64,000 bases of DNA from Opitutaceae bacterium TAV5 (lineage in GTDB: Bacteria > Verrucomicrobiota > Verrucomicrobiia > Opitutales > Opitutaceae): the NCBI GenBank assembly GCA_000242935.3, contig CP007053.1, positions 6,495,001-6,559,000 on the forward strand, given 5' to 3'. The notes beneath the pieces are model-generated. The model saw only the letters and a program-made list of their open reading frames with translations, was not told the origin of the DNA and did not search any database. The position numbers and the translations under genes were made by a program. Positions 44,791-53,231 of the stretch are shown piece by piece. How positions within the stretch are numbered: position 1 is the stretch's first letter; each line of letters begins with the position of its first letter.

Positions 44791-45573
44791 TTATCCGACA
44801 CGGCGGAAGCGGCGGTATGTGAAGAGGAGTAGTCCGAGTGCTCCAGCGAGGATGAGGGCGGTGTGCGCGGGTTCAGGAATGTTATTGGGTGCGGGGGTGT
44901 TCACGGTGAGGTTGGTGAAGCGGATTGTCTCGTAATAGTTGGTCTCGGTTCCAGTGGTGTAGAGATAGATTTTGAAGGTCACGGCGGATGTCACTGCGCT
45001 GAAATCGACTCCGCTGACGCTCGTGAGATCGAAGGTGGCTGTCCCGCCTTGGCGTATGCCACTGCTTGTTTGGCCTAACATGGAGGAAGTGCCGATGGTG
45101 TAATCTTGGCCTCCAAGCGATGCCACCAGCGCAAAGTTGGCTTCGAATGCATTATACGTGGTAGTGGCCGGAGGGGTGGGAGAAATATTCTGTATAATCA
45201 TGTCGAATGAGACCGAGCCCATGCTAATGGTCTGCTCTGCCTTGGGTGTCAGTGTGAACGCGAAGTAGCGGGTACCGGTCAGCGCGTCGGCAAGATTGGT
45301 CGCCAACAGGGCGGAACCACCCGACGTCACTGAACTCAGGCGTGAAAAGGCCTGTCCGTTGCTGCCACTGAAGCCGAAGTTTCCAGCAGCGGCTCCGTCA
45401 GCGAACGCTGTCATACTTTCAGCGGTGATGCTTGGGGCGACATTGCTCGCCACACCAGCCAGATTGGTCGAATTCAGTCCGTAAGTCACGAGGACGTCCT
45501 CGGCGGAGAGCGTGGCGGTGGCTGCCGAGAGCAGGCAGACTGCAAGGGCAGGAATAAGTGCGCGTGGTTTCAT
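44791..45573 (-). CDS. PEP-CTERM sorting-domain protein
   Basis: 260 residues. Signal peptide 1-24 (ATLSAED). The body is a Ser/Thr/Ala-rich beta structure (about 25-225). The C-terminal tail is NNIPEPAHTALILAGALGLL followed by FTYRRFRR, a textbook PEP-CTERM signal. In the family it is processed by exosortase and often linked to exopolysaccharide; the lyase operon downstream may be coincidental because a terminator separates them. Function otherwise unknown. Confidence 0.88.
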   Translation of the reverse strand: MKPRALIPALAVCLLSAATATLSAEDVLVTYGLNSTNLAGVASNVAPSITAESMTAFADGAAAGNFGFSGSNGQAFSRLSSVTSGGSALLATNLADALTGTRYFAFTLTPKAEQTISMGSVSFDMIIQNISPTPPATTTYNAFEANFALVASLGGQDYTIGTSSMLGQTSSGIRQGGTATFDLTSVSGVDFSAVTSAVTFKIYLYTTGTETNYYETIRFTNLTVNTPAPNNIPEPAHTALILAGALGLLLFTYRRFRRVG

Positions 45574-45664
45574 GTGAGGATAGTGTGCGTGGTTTGTGTT
45601 TTCTGGCGGTGTGAGCGGGTTGTGATGGGCAGGGGAAAGGGTAGCGGTGTGTGGAGGGAAAGAA

Positions 45665-46399
45665 TCATTCGTTTCTCGGCTTGGGCCAGCGGTAGGAATT
45701 GTCGGCGAAAACCGTCAGTTGCTCGAATTTGAACCATTTCACCGAGCAATCGACGTAACCGGCGAACATGCCGGACAAGGGGATGTTGTTTCCATCGGCA
45801 GCCTCGGAGTAGCCGAGTGTTTTTTCCGAGGATTTGAAGGCGAGCGTGCCCCATATGGCATAGTCGAGCGGAGGGTTGTTGAGGTCTTTGAAGAGCAGTC
45901 CGTATTTTTCCGGGGGGCGGCCGGATGATGTGCCTTCGTGGGTTCGGTGGAAATATGCGAAATGGACGTTGGCCTTCGGTATGCCGCCCCCGGCCTCGAC
46001 CTCGCGTTGTTGTTCCGGGTTATAAACGTCACTATATTTGCTCAGCGCATCCGAGGCGAAGAGGGAAACGAAGCGGTCTCCAAGATAAGGGCGCAGGGTT
46101 TCATTGTATGCGGCAGCTGGATACGAATGCGGAAATCCGGTATATTGGGGCGCATCCGCGGTGCCGGCGGTAAACGGGGGGCGGCCCTTGTTGTCCTGCC
46201 CGTAGGTTATCGTGGCGATAATCGCTTGCCGGAGCTTGCTGATGGTTTGTGCGCGTTTGGCTGTTATCCGGACTTTTCCGACGGTCGGCACGATGATGGC
46301 GGCGAGGATGCCGATGATGGCGATCACCGTCAGCAACTCGATCAGCGTAAAGGCCGGATTATGGTGGCAGCGGATATGTGCGGGGGGGCGGGTAAACAT
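45665..46399 (-). CDS. Prepilin-type N-terminal methylation-domain protein (pseudopilin-like)
   Basis: 244 residues from ATG 46399. The type III signal motif [20 protein letters not shown] (about 16-35), with a Glu at position +5, is a classic prepilin peptidase site. The C-terminal part resembles the H-x9-DG-type proteins common in Verrucomicrobia/Planctomycetes ([29 protein letters not shown], a closing Trp-Pro motif). No pilus or type II secretion genes are close by, so it is probably an exported minor pseudopilin-like protein. 91 bp before the PEP-CTERM gene. Confidence 0.88.
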   Translation of the reverse strand: MFTRPPAHIRCHHNPAFTLIELLTVIAIIGILAAIIVPTVGKVRITAKRAQTISKLRQAIIATITYGQDNKGRPPFTAGTADAPQYTGFPHSYPAAAYNETLRPYLGDRFVSLFASDALSKYSDVYNPEQQREVEAGGGIPKANVHFAYFHRTHEGTSSGRPPEKYGLLFKDLNNPPLDYAIWGTLAFKSSEKTLGYSEAADGNNIPLSGMFAGYVDCSVKWFKFEQLTVFADNSYRWPKPRNE

Positions 46400-46534
46400 G
46401 GGCGGGTGGTGTTTAGCCGAGACCGTATCCGCACAATCGCACCACGAAAGCTCCAACGCTGCCAAAATCAGGGGATAAACCAGGGAAAAACGGTAGTCTC
46501 CCCCGCGATGTGCAGCAGGGCGGGTGGCTCGTGT

Positions 46535-47308
46535 TTACCCGGAAACGCAGGTCACGCTCTCGACCGCCGGAGTTTCCGCAGACGGCAACATCCCGGCAGC
46601 GGACGCCGGAGCCCATTCCACCCGTCCGGACGGTTCGGGCAAGCCGAGCGGCAGGCAGCAATGCCAGGCGATCCGGTGCGCCGTGAAATCCAGCCAGCCG
46701 GGAGGATATTCCGTCCAGCCGTGTTGCTTGAGGATGAGGGCGCGCGCCACGGAAAGATACAGCACCTCTGCCTGGAAAAGCTGAAACCACGACTCCACGT
46801 CCTGCCTGTCGAGAGAAGGAGAAACCTGCCGGAGTCGTTCGAACACCTGTTGCCGGGGTCGTTCGACGAGTTCCCGGATCAGGGAGCAGGCCTGCCGGTT
46901 GCCGTCGGTCAGGGCATGCAGGAGCAGGCCGTTCAGAAGCGGAACCCGTCGCGGGCCATGGCAGACTTCGAGAAAGTCGCGCACCACCTTCCGCAAGGCA
47001 TCGGACGCCGCCTGCGGAGTCAGCCGGGCGGAGCCGGAAACGAGCGGATCAAACAGCGTTTCCAGCCCCGATTTTTCGACCACGTGATAACGGATCGTTT
47101 CCTCAAAGAGTTTTTCCTTGGTGCCAAAATGGTAGACCAGAGAGCTCAGGATGATCCCGCCCTCTTTCGCGATGCCACGCATGCCGGTTTCGCCGTATCC
47201 GTTGGCCGCAAACACCTGCCCGGCGGCCTCGAGGATCCGCAATCTCGTCCGCTGGCCATTCGCATGCACACGAGCGGGTTTCTCGATATCACTTCTGGTC
47301 ATTTCCAT
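46535..47308 (-). CDS. TetR/AcrR-family transcriptional regulator
   Basis: 257 residues. HTH at about 22-68: RILEAAGQVFAANGYGETGM, RGIAKEGG, LVYHFGTKEKLFEETIRYHV (the Tyr-His-Phe motif of the family). The C-terminal ligand domain is about 70-230. The ATG at 47308 is chosen; an in-frame TTG at 47323 is weaker. It is upstream of the prepilin and PEP-CTERM genes, so it could act on them, but it could equally be autonomous. Ligand unknown. Confidence 0.9.
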   Translation of the reverse strand: MEMTRSDIEKPARVHANGQRTRLRILEAAGQVFAANGYGETGMRGIAKEGGIILSSLVYHFGTKEKLFEETIRYHVVEKSGLETLFDPLVSGSARLTPQAASDALRKVVRDFLEVCHGPRRVPLLNGLLLHALTDGNRQACSLIRELVERPRQQVFERLRQVSPSLDRQDVESWFQLFQAEVLYLSVARALILKQHGWTEYPPGWLDFTAHRIAWHCCLPLGLPEPSGRVEWAPASAAGMLPSAETPAVESVTCVSG

Positions 47309-47433
47309 GGTAAAGGTCGGCAACGTTCAGACGGCGATGCGCACGACGCAACACAATTGCATAATTATGGCGTTATCTGCCATCCCCGGCCTGCGAGAGA
47401 GCAGGACCACAGAGTCATCGCTCATTCAGAATC

Positions 47434-47545
47434 TGGCCGCGAAGGAGCGTAAAAATCACTCTGCCCGTCGTGAATCTCCCGCGCGCTTATAAGCGCGATG
47501 GAGGGTTTCATGCGCCTAAGGATTTTTGCGCTCTTTCGCGGCCAA
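47434..47545. repeat. 112 bp palindromic element, diverged copy E
   Basis: Arms TGGCCGCGAAGGAGCG and CGCTCTTTCGCGGCCA at the same spacing as copies A-D, with the centre changed to GCGCTTATAAGCGC but still palindromic. It lies between der and the TetR gene, outside the secretion cluster. Confidence 0.8.
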
Positions 47546-47592
47546 TGGATCGTCTCTCCGGCTCTCCGGTGTTCCCCTGGCGGGTGCCGTCG

Positions 47593-49167
47593 TCACCACT
47601 CTTCGAGTCCGGACTCCTCCGGACCGGAGGCATCGGCGTCCTCGTCGGCATCGGTTTTTTCGCGGGTCTTCCACTTCGGCTCCACGGCTTCGCCGCGGGC
47701 GGCCTTGCCGCGATAAGGGGTGCCGGGTTCGTGCTTCGGTTTGCCGACGAGTTCGAAGTACACCGGACAACCGGACAGACCAAACTCTTCCACGATGCCC
47801 GCTTCCAGGTAACGACGGTAGTTTTCGGGAAGCCGTTCCTCGCGGTTGCAAAAGATTTTGATGCGAAACGGACGGGTGCCGGTCTGGGTGCAGTAATAGG
47901 CGCGGAAGCGGCGGCCGCCGATGGCTGGCGGCGGGGTGCGGTCGGTCAGGTGGCCGATGAGCTGGTTGAGCTTCGCAGTGGGGATTTTTTTATCGAGAAG
48001 CCGATGGAGCCGCACGGCGGCGTTGAGCATCCGGTCGATCTCCATGTCGCCGAGCGCCGACACAAAAATGACCGGCGATCCGGGCGTGAAAAAGAGCCGG
48101 TCGAAAAGCGCCTTTTCGTACTTCTCGCGGTAGTCGCGCTCGTTCTTGTAGCCGCGGATGCCCTCCGGTTTCCGGAATGCTTCCTGCACGAGGTCCCACT
48201 TGTTGACGATCACGATGATCGGCTTGCGCTCCTTGATGGCCTCGCCGGCAATGGCCTTGTCCTGCTGGGTGACGCCATCGAGGGCGTCGAGCACGAGAAA
48301 TACCACGTCGGCGCGCTGGATGGCGTCGAGCGAGCGCAGGCGCGAGAAATACTCGACCGGCGAAGCGAGCTTGGTCTGCGCCTTGATGCCGGCGGTGTCG
48401 ATGAGCAGGAACGGATACTGGCGGCCGTCGCGTCCGCAGAAACTGAAAGGCAGCTCGATGGCGTCGCGCGTAGTGCCCGGAACATTACTGACGATGAGAC
48501 GATCGCTCTTGAGGAGACGGTTGCCGAGCGAGGACTTGCCGACATTGGGACGGCCGATGAAACAGACGCAAAGCGGATCGGCGGAAGAGCGGCGGCTGAA
48601 ACCGGGGAGACCTTCGGGGGCGGACACGCCGGCTTCGCCAGGGTCGGTTTCGCCTTCGGCGGCGGGCGGCGGACCGAGACGGTCGAGGATCGCGGCCCGG
48701 AGTTCGGGTTCGCCGTTGCCATGCTCGGCGGAGATGCGCACCGGTTCGCCAAGCCCGAGGCGATAGACCTCGGCGAGGTCAATCTTCTCGTCGTTGAAGT
48801 CAGCCTTGTTGACGACGAGGAGCACGTCTTTCTTCGACTTGCGCAGCATCTGCGCGATGCGGGTATCGAGCGCGGTGAGTCCCTCGAGGCCATCGACGAC
48901 AAACAGGATCAGGTCGGATGTGTCGATGGCGAAAGCGACCTGTTTTTCGGACGCGGCGATGAGCTCGACGGTGGACTCGCCGCCCTTGAGCCCGAGTCCC
49001 CCCGTATCGAGCAGCGTCCAGGCGCCGTCGGCGATCTCGGTGGAAATGACGTCACGCGTGACGCCCGGCTGGTCGTGCACGATGGAAATGCGACGACGGG
49101 CCAGCCGGTTGAAAAGGCGGCTTTTTCCAACATTGGGACGGCCGACAATGGCAACGGTGCGTGACAT
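47593..49167 (-). CDS. der: Ribosome-assembly GTPase Der (EngA)
   Basis: 524 residues, somewhat longer than the usual 440-490 because of an extended linker (about 170-195) and an acidic C-terminal tail. Tandem G domains: GRPNVGKS at 9-16 with DTGGL and NKAD, then GRPNVGKSSL at about 205 with DTAGI and NKWD. KH-like C-terminal domain with FRAYYCTQTGTRPFRIKIFC. It assists 50S subunit assembly. Spaced 26 bp after the 86-codon gene; likely one operon with Lrp and aminotransferase genes. Confidence 0.96.
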   Translation of the reverse strand: MSRTVAIVGRPNVGKSRLFNRLARRRISIVHDQPGVTRDVISTEIADGAWTLLDTGGLGLKGGESTVELIAASEKQVAFAIDTSDLILFVVDGLEGLTALDTRIAQMLRKSKKDVLLVVNKADFNDEKIDLAEVYRLGLGEPVRISAEHGNGEPELRAAILDRLGPPPAAEGETDPGEAGVSAPEGLPGFSRRSSADPLCVCFIGRPNVGKSSLGNRLLKSDRLIVSNVPGTTRDAIELPFSFCGRDGRQYPFLLIDTAGIKAQTKLASPVEYFSRLRSLDAIQRADVVFLVLDALDGVTQQDKAIAGEAIKERKPIIVIVNKWDLVQEAFRKPEGIRGYKNERDYREKYEKALFDRLFFTPGSPVIFVSALGDMEIDRMLNAAVRLHRLLDKKIPTAKLNQLIGHLTDRTPPPAIGGRRFRAYYCTQTGTRPFRIKIFCNREERLPENYRRYLEAGIVEEFGLSGCPVYFELVGKPKHEPGTPYRGKAARGEAVEPKWKTREKTDADEDADASGPEESGLEEW

Positions 49168-49193
49168 GGTTTGGGTGATGTGTTTTCCGCGGA

Positions 49194-49454
49194 TTATTTT
49201 CCGGCGAGAAGCTGGTCGAGCGCGGCCTGGTCAACCTCGCCCTGGACGGCATGCAGGTGGTGCAGGACATCCATGCGGTCGTCGGGGCCGCAGGTGGAGA
49301 TGTCGAGCATCCAGTCTTCGGTTTTGGGAGCGGCCACGATGACCTCGTCGGCCCAGGCGATGACCTCGGCAGCGGCCACGAAGCCTCCGGTGAGGCCGCG
49401 GATGTAGTACTCGGCCATGGTCTTGTTGTTCGGTTTGTCGGATGTCTGGCTCAT
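49194..49454 (-). CDS. Small hypothetical protein (86 aa)
   Basis: Acidic soluble protein: YYIRGLTGGFVAAAEVIAWA, then the VIVAAPKTEDWMLDISTCGP segment and a helical tail. Located between the aminotransferase gene (102 bp upstream) and der (26 bp downstream) in the same direction. Codon use is native. No family recognised and no membrane or signal segment. Confidence 0.65.
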   Translation of the reverse strand: MSQTSDKPNNKTMAEYYIRGLTGGFVAAAEVIAWADEVIVAAPKTEDWMLDISTCGPDDRMDVLHHLHAVQGEVDQAALDQLLAGK

Positions 49455-49556
49455 GATTGATCGGTCGGGTTTTTGTATCGGATAATTGATGACCGGCGGG
49501 TGTTGCTGCCGGAGCCGGGTGAAGGGCTGCCGGCGGCTGAGGGCGTCGGTGTTTTA

Positions 49557-50735
49557 TTATACGCCGTTGACGAAGCGCTCGATGCGGTCGCAGGCGTCGA
49601 TGAGTTGTTCGTAGCTGGTGGCGAAGCAGGCGCGGACGTGGCCGGTGCCATTCTCGCCGAAGGCCGTGCCCGGGACGACGGCGACCTTTTCCTTTTCGAG
49701 CAGGCCGACGGCGAATTCCTTTTCCGTGAGGCCGGTGCCGGACACGTGCGGGAAGGCGTAGAACGAACCGCGTGGCGAGTGGCAGGTGAGGCCGATTTCG
49801 TTGAAGCGGCGCACGACGAGGTCGCGGCGGCGGTGGTATTGCTCGCGCATCTTGCAGACGTTGTCCCAACCGCGTTGCAACGCCTCGAGCGCGCCCTCCT
49901 GGGCGATGATCGAGGCGCACATCATGGCGTACTGGTGGACCTTCATCATGGCGTCGATGAGCACGGCGGGGCCGCAGGCGTAGCCGATGCGCCAGCCGGT
50001 CATCGCGAAGGCTTTGGAAAAACCATGCAGGAAAATCGTGCGCTCGGCCATGCCGGGCAGGCTGGCGATGCTGGTGTGCACGCCGTCGAAGGTGAGTTCG
50101 GAGTAGATCTCGTCGCTGAGGACGAGGAGATCTTTCTCGCGGACGAATTCGGCGATCTTCGTGAGCTGTTCCACGCTGCAGGTGCCGCCGGTGGGGTTGC
50201 ACGGGAGGTTGAGCATGAGGATCTTCGCACCCGGTTGCCAGGCGGCGCGGAGGGCCTCGGCGGTGAGGGCGAAGTTGTCCTTCGCATACGTCGGCACGGC
50301 GATGCCGATCCCGTGCACGAGCGAGACGCTCGGATGATAGGAGACGTAGCAGGGCTGGTGATACATCACCTTGTCGCCCGGGTTGCAGAAGGCGCGGAAG
50401 GCGAGGTCGAGCGCCTCGCTCACGCCGACGGTGACGAGGATCTGGTCTTCGGGCCGGTAACCGATGCCGAAGTGCTCGCCCACGTAGGTCGAGATCGCCC
50501 GGCGCAGCTCGATCAGGCCGAGATTGGAGGTGTAGTAGGTCTTGCCGCGCTCGAGGGCGTAGATGGCGGCCTCGCGGACGTGCCACGGGGTGACGAAATC
50601 GGGTTCGCCCACGCCGAGGGAAATCACGTCCTGGCCTTTCATTTTGGCCACCAGTTCGAAGAAATCGCGGATGCCGCTTTTGGGCAACGAGGCCACGTGG
50701 CCCGCTACCCAACGTTTCGGGTCGTCGGTGCTCAT
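49557..50735 (-). CDS. Pyridoxal-phosphate class I aminotransferase
   Basis: 392 residues. Fold type I aminotransferase of the aspartate/aromatic group: GVGEPDFVTPWHVREAA, the TNPTG-like NLPCNPTGGTC, DEIYSELTF and the PLP-lysine motif GFSKAFAMTGWRIGY. The substrate specificity (Asp, aromatic or alanine/2-oxoglutarate) cannot be read from sequence. It lies 27 bp after the Lrp-type regulator, a common pairing for amino-acid-responsive control. Confidence 0.93.
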   Translation of the reverse strand: MSTDDPKRWVAGHVASLPKSGIRDFFELVAKMKGQDVISLGVGEPDFVTPWHVREAAIYALERGKTYYTSNLGLIELRRAISTYVGEHFGIGYRPEDQILVTVGVSEALDLAFRAFCNPGDKVMYHQPCYVSYHPSVSLVHGIGIAVPTYAKDNFALTAEALRAAWQPGAKILMLNLPCNPTGGTCSVEQLTKIAEFVREKDLLVLSDEIYSELTFDGVHTSIASLPGMAERTIFLHGFSKAFAMTGWRIGYACGPAVLIDAMMKVHQYAMMCASIIAQEGALEALQRGWDNVCKMREQYHRRRDLVVRRFNEIGLTCHSPRGSFYAFPHVSGTGLTEKEFAVGLLEKEKVAVVPGTAFGENGTGHVRACFATSYEQLIDACDRIERFVNGV

Positions 50736-50762
50736 ATCGGAAAAATGTGTGTTGCGACGGTT

Positions 50763-51251
50763 TTACGGAGTGACGTTGAGACGGACCGACGGTCCCTCCT
50801 CGACGTTGAGCAGGAAGCCCTGCTCCTTGTAGCAGCGCAGCATGAAGTGCGTGGCCGTGGAGAGCACGCCTTCGACCGTGCTGAGTTTTTCCGAAACGAA
50901 AGCGGCGACCTTCTGCAACGACTGGCCCCGTACGAAGACGAGCAGGTCGTACGCGCCCGACATGAGGTAGCAGGACTCGACTTCGTCGAAACGCGCGATG
51001 CGCTCGGCAAAGCGGTTGAATCCTCCCCCGCGTTCCGGAGTGACCTTGACCTCGATGACGGCGCGGACGGCGGCAGCGGCGGCGGTCTCCTGGGAGAGAT
51101 CGAGCACCGGACGCCAGCCGAGGAAGATTTTATCTTTCTTCAACTGTTCCAGGTGCTGTTCGACTTCGGGGACGGACAGGCCGGCCACCTGCGCCATTTG
51201 CGCGGTGGAGAGACTGCCGCCTTCGAGTAACAGCTTCAGAACAGGGTTCAT
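50763..51251 (-). CDS. Lrp/AsnC-family regulator
   Basis: 162 residues. N-terminal winged HTH (about 1-45: GGSLSTAQMAQVAGLSVPEV) and a C-terminal RAM-type ligand domain (about 60-140: AVIEVKVTPERGGGFNRFAE, VESCYLMSGAYDLLVFVRGQ). It usually forms dimers/octamers and responds to an amino acid; here it directly precedes the aminotransferase gene. Confidence 0.92.
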   Translation of the reverse strand: MNPVLKLLLEGGSLSTAQMAQVAGLSVPEVEQHLEQLKKDKIFLGWRPVLDLSQETAAAAAVRAVIEVKVTPERGGGFNRFAERIARFDEVESCYLMSGAYDLLVFVRGQSLQKVAAFVSEKLSTVEGVLSTATHFMLRCYKEQGFLLNVEEGPSVRLNVTP

Positions 51252-51413
51252 AGGGTGCCGACATTCGCAGGAGGCGGGCCGTGTTGACGAGGGGAAAATC
51301 GCATGAAAGCGCGAAGAACGCAGGAAGATGAAAAAACCTTCAAAAAGTGTCTTTACACGCTGCGGGGGATTTATCTTAGTCCGCCTTCCTCTTTCTCAGT
51401 CAGTCATTTTATT

Positions 51414-51498
51414 GCTCAGGTGGTGGAATTGGTAGACACACACGTTTGAGGGGCGTGTGCCGAAAGGCGTAAGGGTTCGAGTCCCTTCCTGAGCACCA
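51414..51498 (+). tRNA. tRNA-Leu (anticodon GAG)
   Basis: 85 nt with encoded CCA. Acceptor GCTCAGG (51414-51420) pairs with CCTGAGC (51488-51494), discriminator A, then CCA. Anticodon stem CACGT/GCGTG with loop TTGAGGG, giving GAG (Leu, CUC/CUU). The D-arm has GGTAGAC, a long variable arm is present, and the T-arm is GGGTTCGAGTCCC. All are class II tRNA-Leu features. Confidence 0.97.
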
Positions 51499-52019
51499 GT
51501 TTAAAAGCCGCGCCAACCAGCGCGACTTTCGTATGTTACGAAACTGACGAGATCCGGAACCTGTATCCTGAATGCGGTACGGTAGCTGGCATGGGACGGG
51601 CGCCGGGAAGTCTTGTGATGACCTTCGCGGAGGATGTTGCCGGAGTCTGCAGCGGTGATTCGATGATCTGGCCAGTCAGGCGTATTTATCATCTACGGGT
51701 AAAGATCTGCATTGGCGTTCCAGGGATCCGGCCGGGCCGCGCCCTCTCCGGTCCCCGAACGCCACCCAATCTTTTTCCGATCTTTCCGCCGTCCCTCCGT
51801 CTGTTCCTCCCGTGTCCCGTCTGACGCAAGCCCTTACACGAATCATTATCAGCCCTATTAGGTTTCGTAACGACTGAAACCATAGCATGTTGCATCCGTC
51901 ATACATCCTCGTCTGCATTGACCCTCGCACCGGTTGCAGGTCAATTGCCCGGGTCAGAAGCTCTCCGATCATCACGCACACCCTCGTCCCGCCTGTTCCC
52001 CTTTCCCCCCGTCGCCCAC
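51499..52019. other. 521 bp with no supported gene
   Basis: It carries weak palindromes (CGCGCCAACCAGCGCG just after the tRNA, TTTCGTA-TGT-TACGAAA at about 51527, and GGTTTC/GAAACC near 51860) that may end the tRNA transcript or precede the next gene. Short frames show no domain. It presumably holds the promoter of the 52,020 gene. Confidence 0.4.
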
Positions 52020-53186
52020 ATGTCATCCACCCTCCTGTCCCCGACTCCGGCCGCCATCAAGACCCTCGCCCGCGCGGAAAACGGCATCCACATCGCCCCG
52101 CTCACCGGTGGCCTCGTTGCCTTCTCCGCAAACGCCCGCACCGGCGAAACAGTTGGCGCCCTCCTTGTCCGTCTTCAGGAAGCCGCCGACCGCTACGGAC
52201 TCGTACCCGTCCAGGCCAATGCCTTCTGTCACCCCAAAACCGGCGCCTCCCTCCACACCGGTTTCCCCGTCACGTATCTGGGTCGCCATGACACCCCGGC
52301 CGGCGACGTCCGGAGCGCCCGCCTCTGCGCCCTCCCCGCCCGCTCCTTCACCCGCCTGCAAACCGACATCGGCGGCGCTCCCTGCGGTGTCACCTGGGAA
52401 ACCGGCAGCGCCCGGTACCTTCTCCTCGGGGCGCTCGTCCCTCCCGACATTTCCGCCCCCCGCGACGTACAATCGGCCGCGCTCTGGGAGACCCTCAAGA
52501 CACGTCTCGAAACCAACGGCTTCTCCCTCCGCAACCTCGTCCGCACCTGGTTTTTCAACGATCATATCCTCGACTGGTACGCCGACTTCAACCGTGTCCG
52601 GAACGCCTTTTTCACCGCCAACAACGTCTTCGGCACCCTCGTCCCGGCCAGCACCGGCATCGGAGCCTCCAACTCCGCCGGCGCCGCCCTCACGCTCGAC
52701 GCCCTTGCCGTCGCCCCCTTTCCCTCCGCCGCCACCACGCCGACCCCCACCCCTCTCGAAACCCGCGCTGTCGCTTCGCCTCTCCAGTGTGCCGCCTACG
52801 ACTACAAAAGCGCCTTCAGCCGTGCCGTTGAAATCACGACCCCCGACGGGCGCCACCTCCTTGTCTCCGGAACCGCCAGCATCGAACCCGGTGGCCGCAC
52901 CGCCCACCCTGGCGACCTCGACTCCCAGATCGACCTCTCCCTCCGCGTCGTGGCCGCCATCCTTGAATCGCGCGACATGGCCTGGACCGACGTCGCCCGC
53001 GCCATCCTCTACTTCCCCGACATTTCCTGGATGCCCCGTTTCGAAACCCGCCGCACCGCCCTCGGCCTCCCGCCTCTCCCTGCAATCCATGCCCACTGCG
53101 ACATCTGCCGCGACGACCTCCTTTTCGAAATCGAACTCGATGCCTGGAAGGCAAAGGATGGAACGACGGAAACCCGAAAGGCTTAA
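52020..53186 (+). CDS. Chorismatase/RidA-like enzyme (FkbO-like)
   Basis: 388 residues. The C-terminal third is a RidA/YjgF-like domain (LLVSGTASIEPGGRTAHPGD, then VAAILESRDMAWTDVARAIL). The middle region carries a VRTWFFNDHILDWYADFNRV segment and a PASTGIG-S signature that recall the FkbO/Hyg5 chorismatases, which hydrolyse chorismate and have a doubled RidA-like fold. No signal peptide. The start is ATG 52020; an open frame continues upstream without similarity. It is 45 bp before the DUF1549 gene. Chorismate as a substrate is an inference from these motifs only. Confidence 0.6.
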   Translation: MSSTLLSPTPAAIKTLARAENGIHIAPLTGGLVAFSANARTGETVGALLVRLQEAADRYGLVPVQANAFCHPKTGASLHTGFPVTYLGRHDTPAGDVRSARLCALPARSFTRLQTDIGGAPCGVTWETGSARYLLLGALVPPDISAPRDVQSAALWETLKTRLETNGFSLRNLVRTWFFNDHILDWYADFNRVRNAFFTANNVFGTLVPASTGIGASNSAGAALTLDALAVAPFPSAATTPTPTPLETRAVASPLQCAAYDYKSAFSRAVEITTPDGRHLLVSGTASIEPGGRTAHPGDLDSQIDLSLRVVAAILESRDMAWTDVARAILYFPDISWMPRFETRRTALGLPPLPAIHAHCDICRDDLLFEIELDAWKAKDGTTETRKA

Positions 53187-53231
53187 CAACCGGTAACCGC
53201 CCCCCCGCTCCTCTTCCCTCCCGTCCCCGCC

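Noticed and set aside
49231-50712. 493-codon minus-strand frame covering the aminotransferase region
   Set aside because: Arg/His/Pro-rich out-of-frame reading; the correct frame at 49557-50735 carries the PLP-lysine motif.
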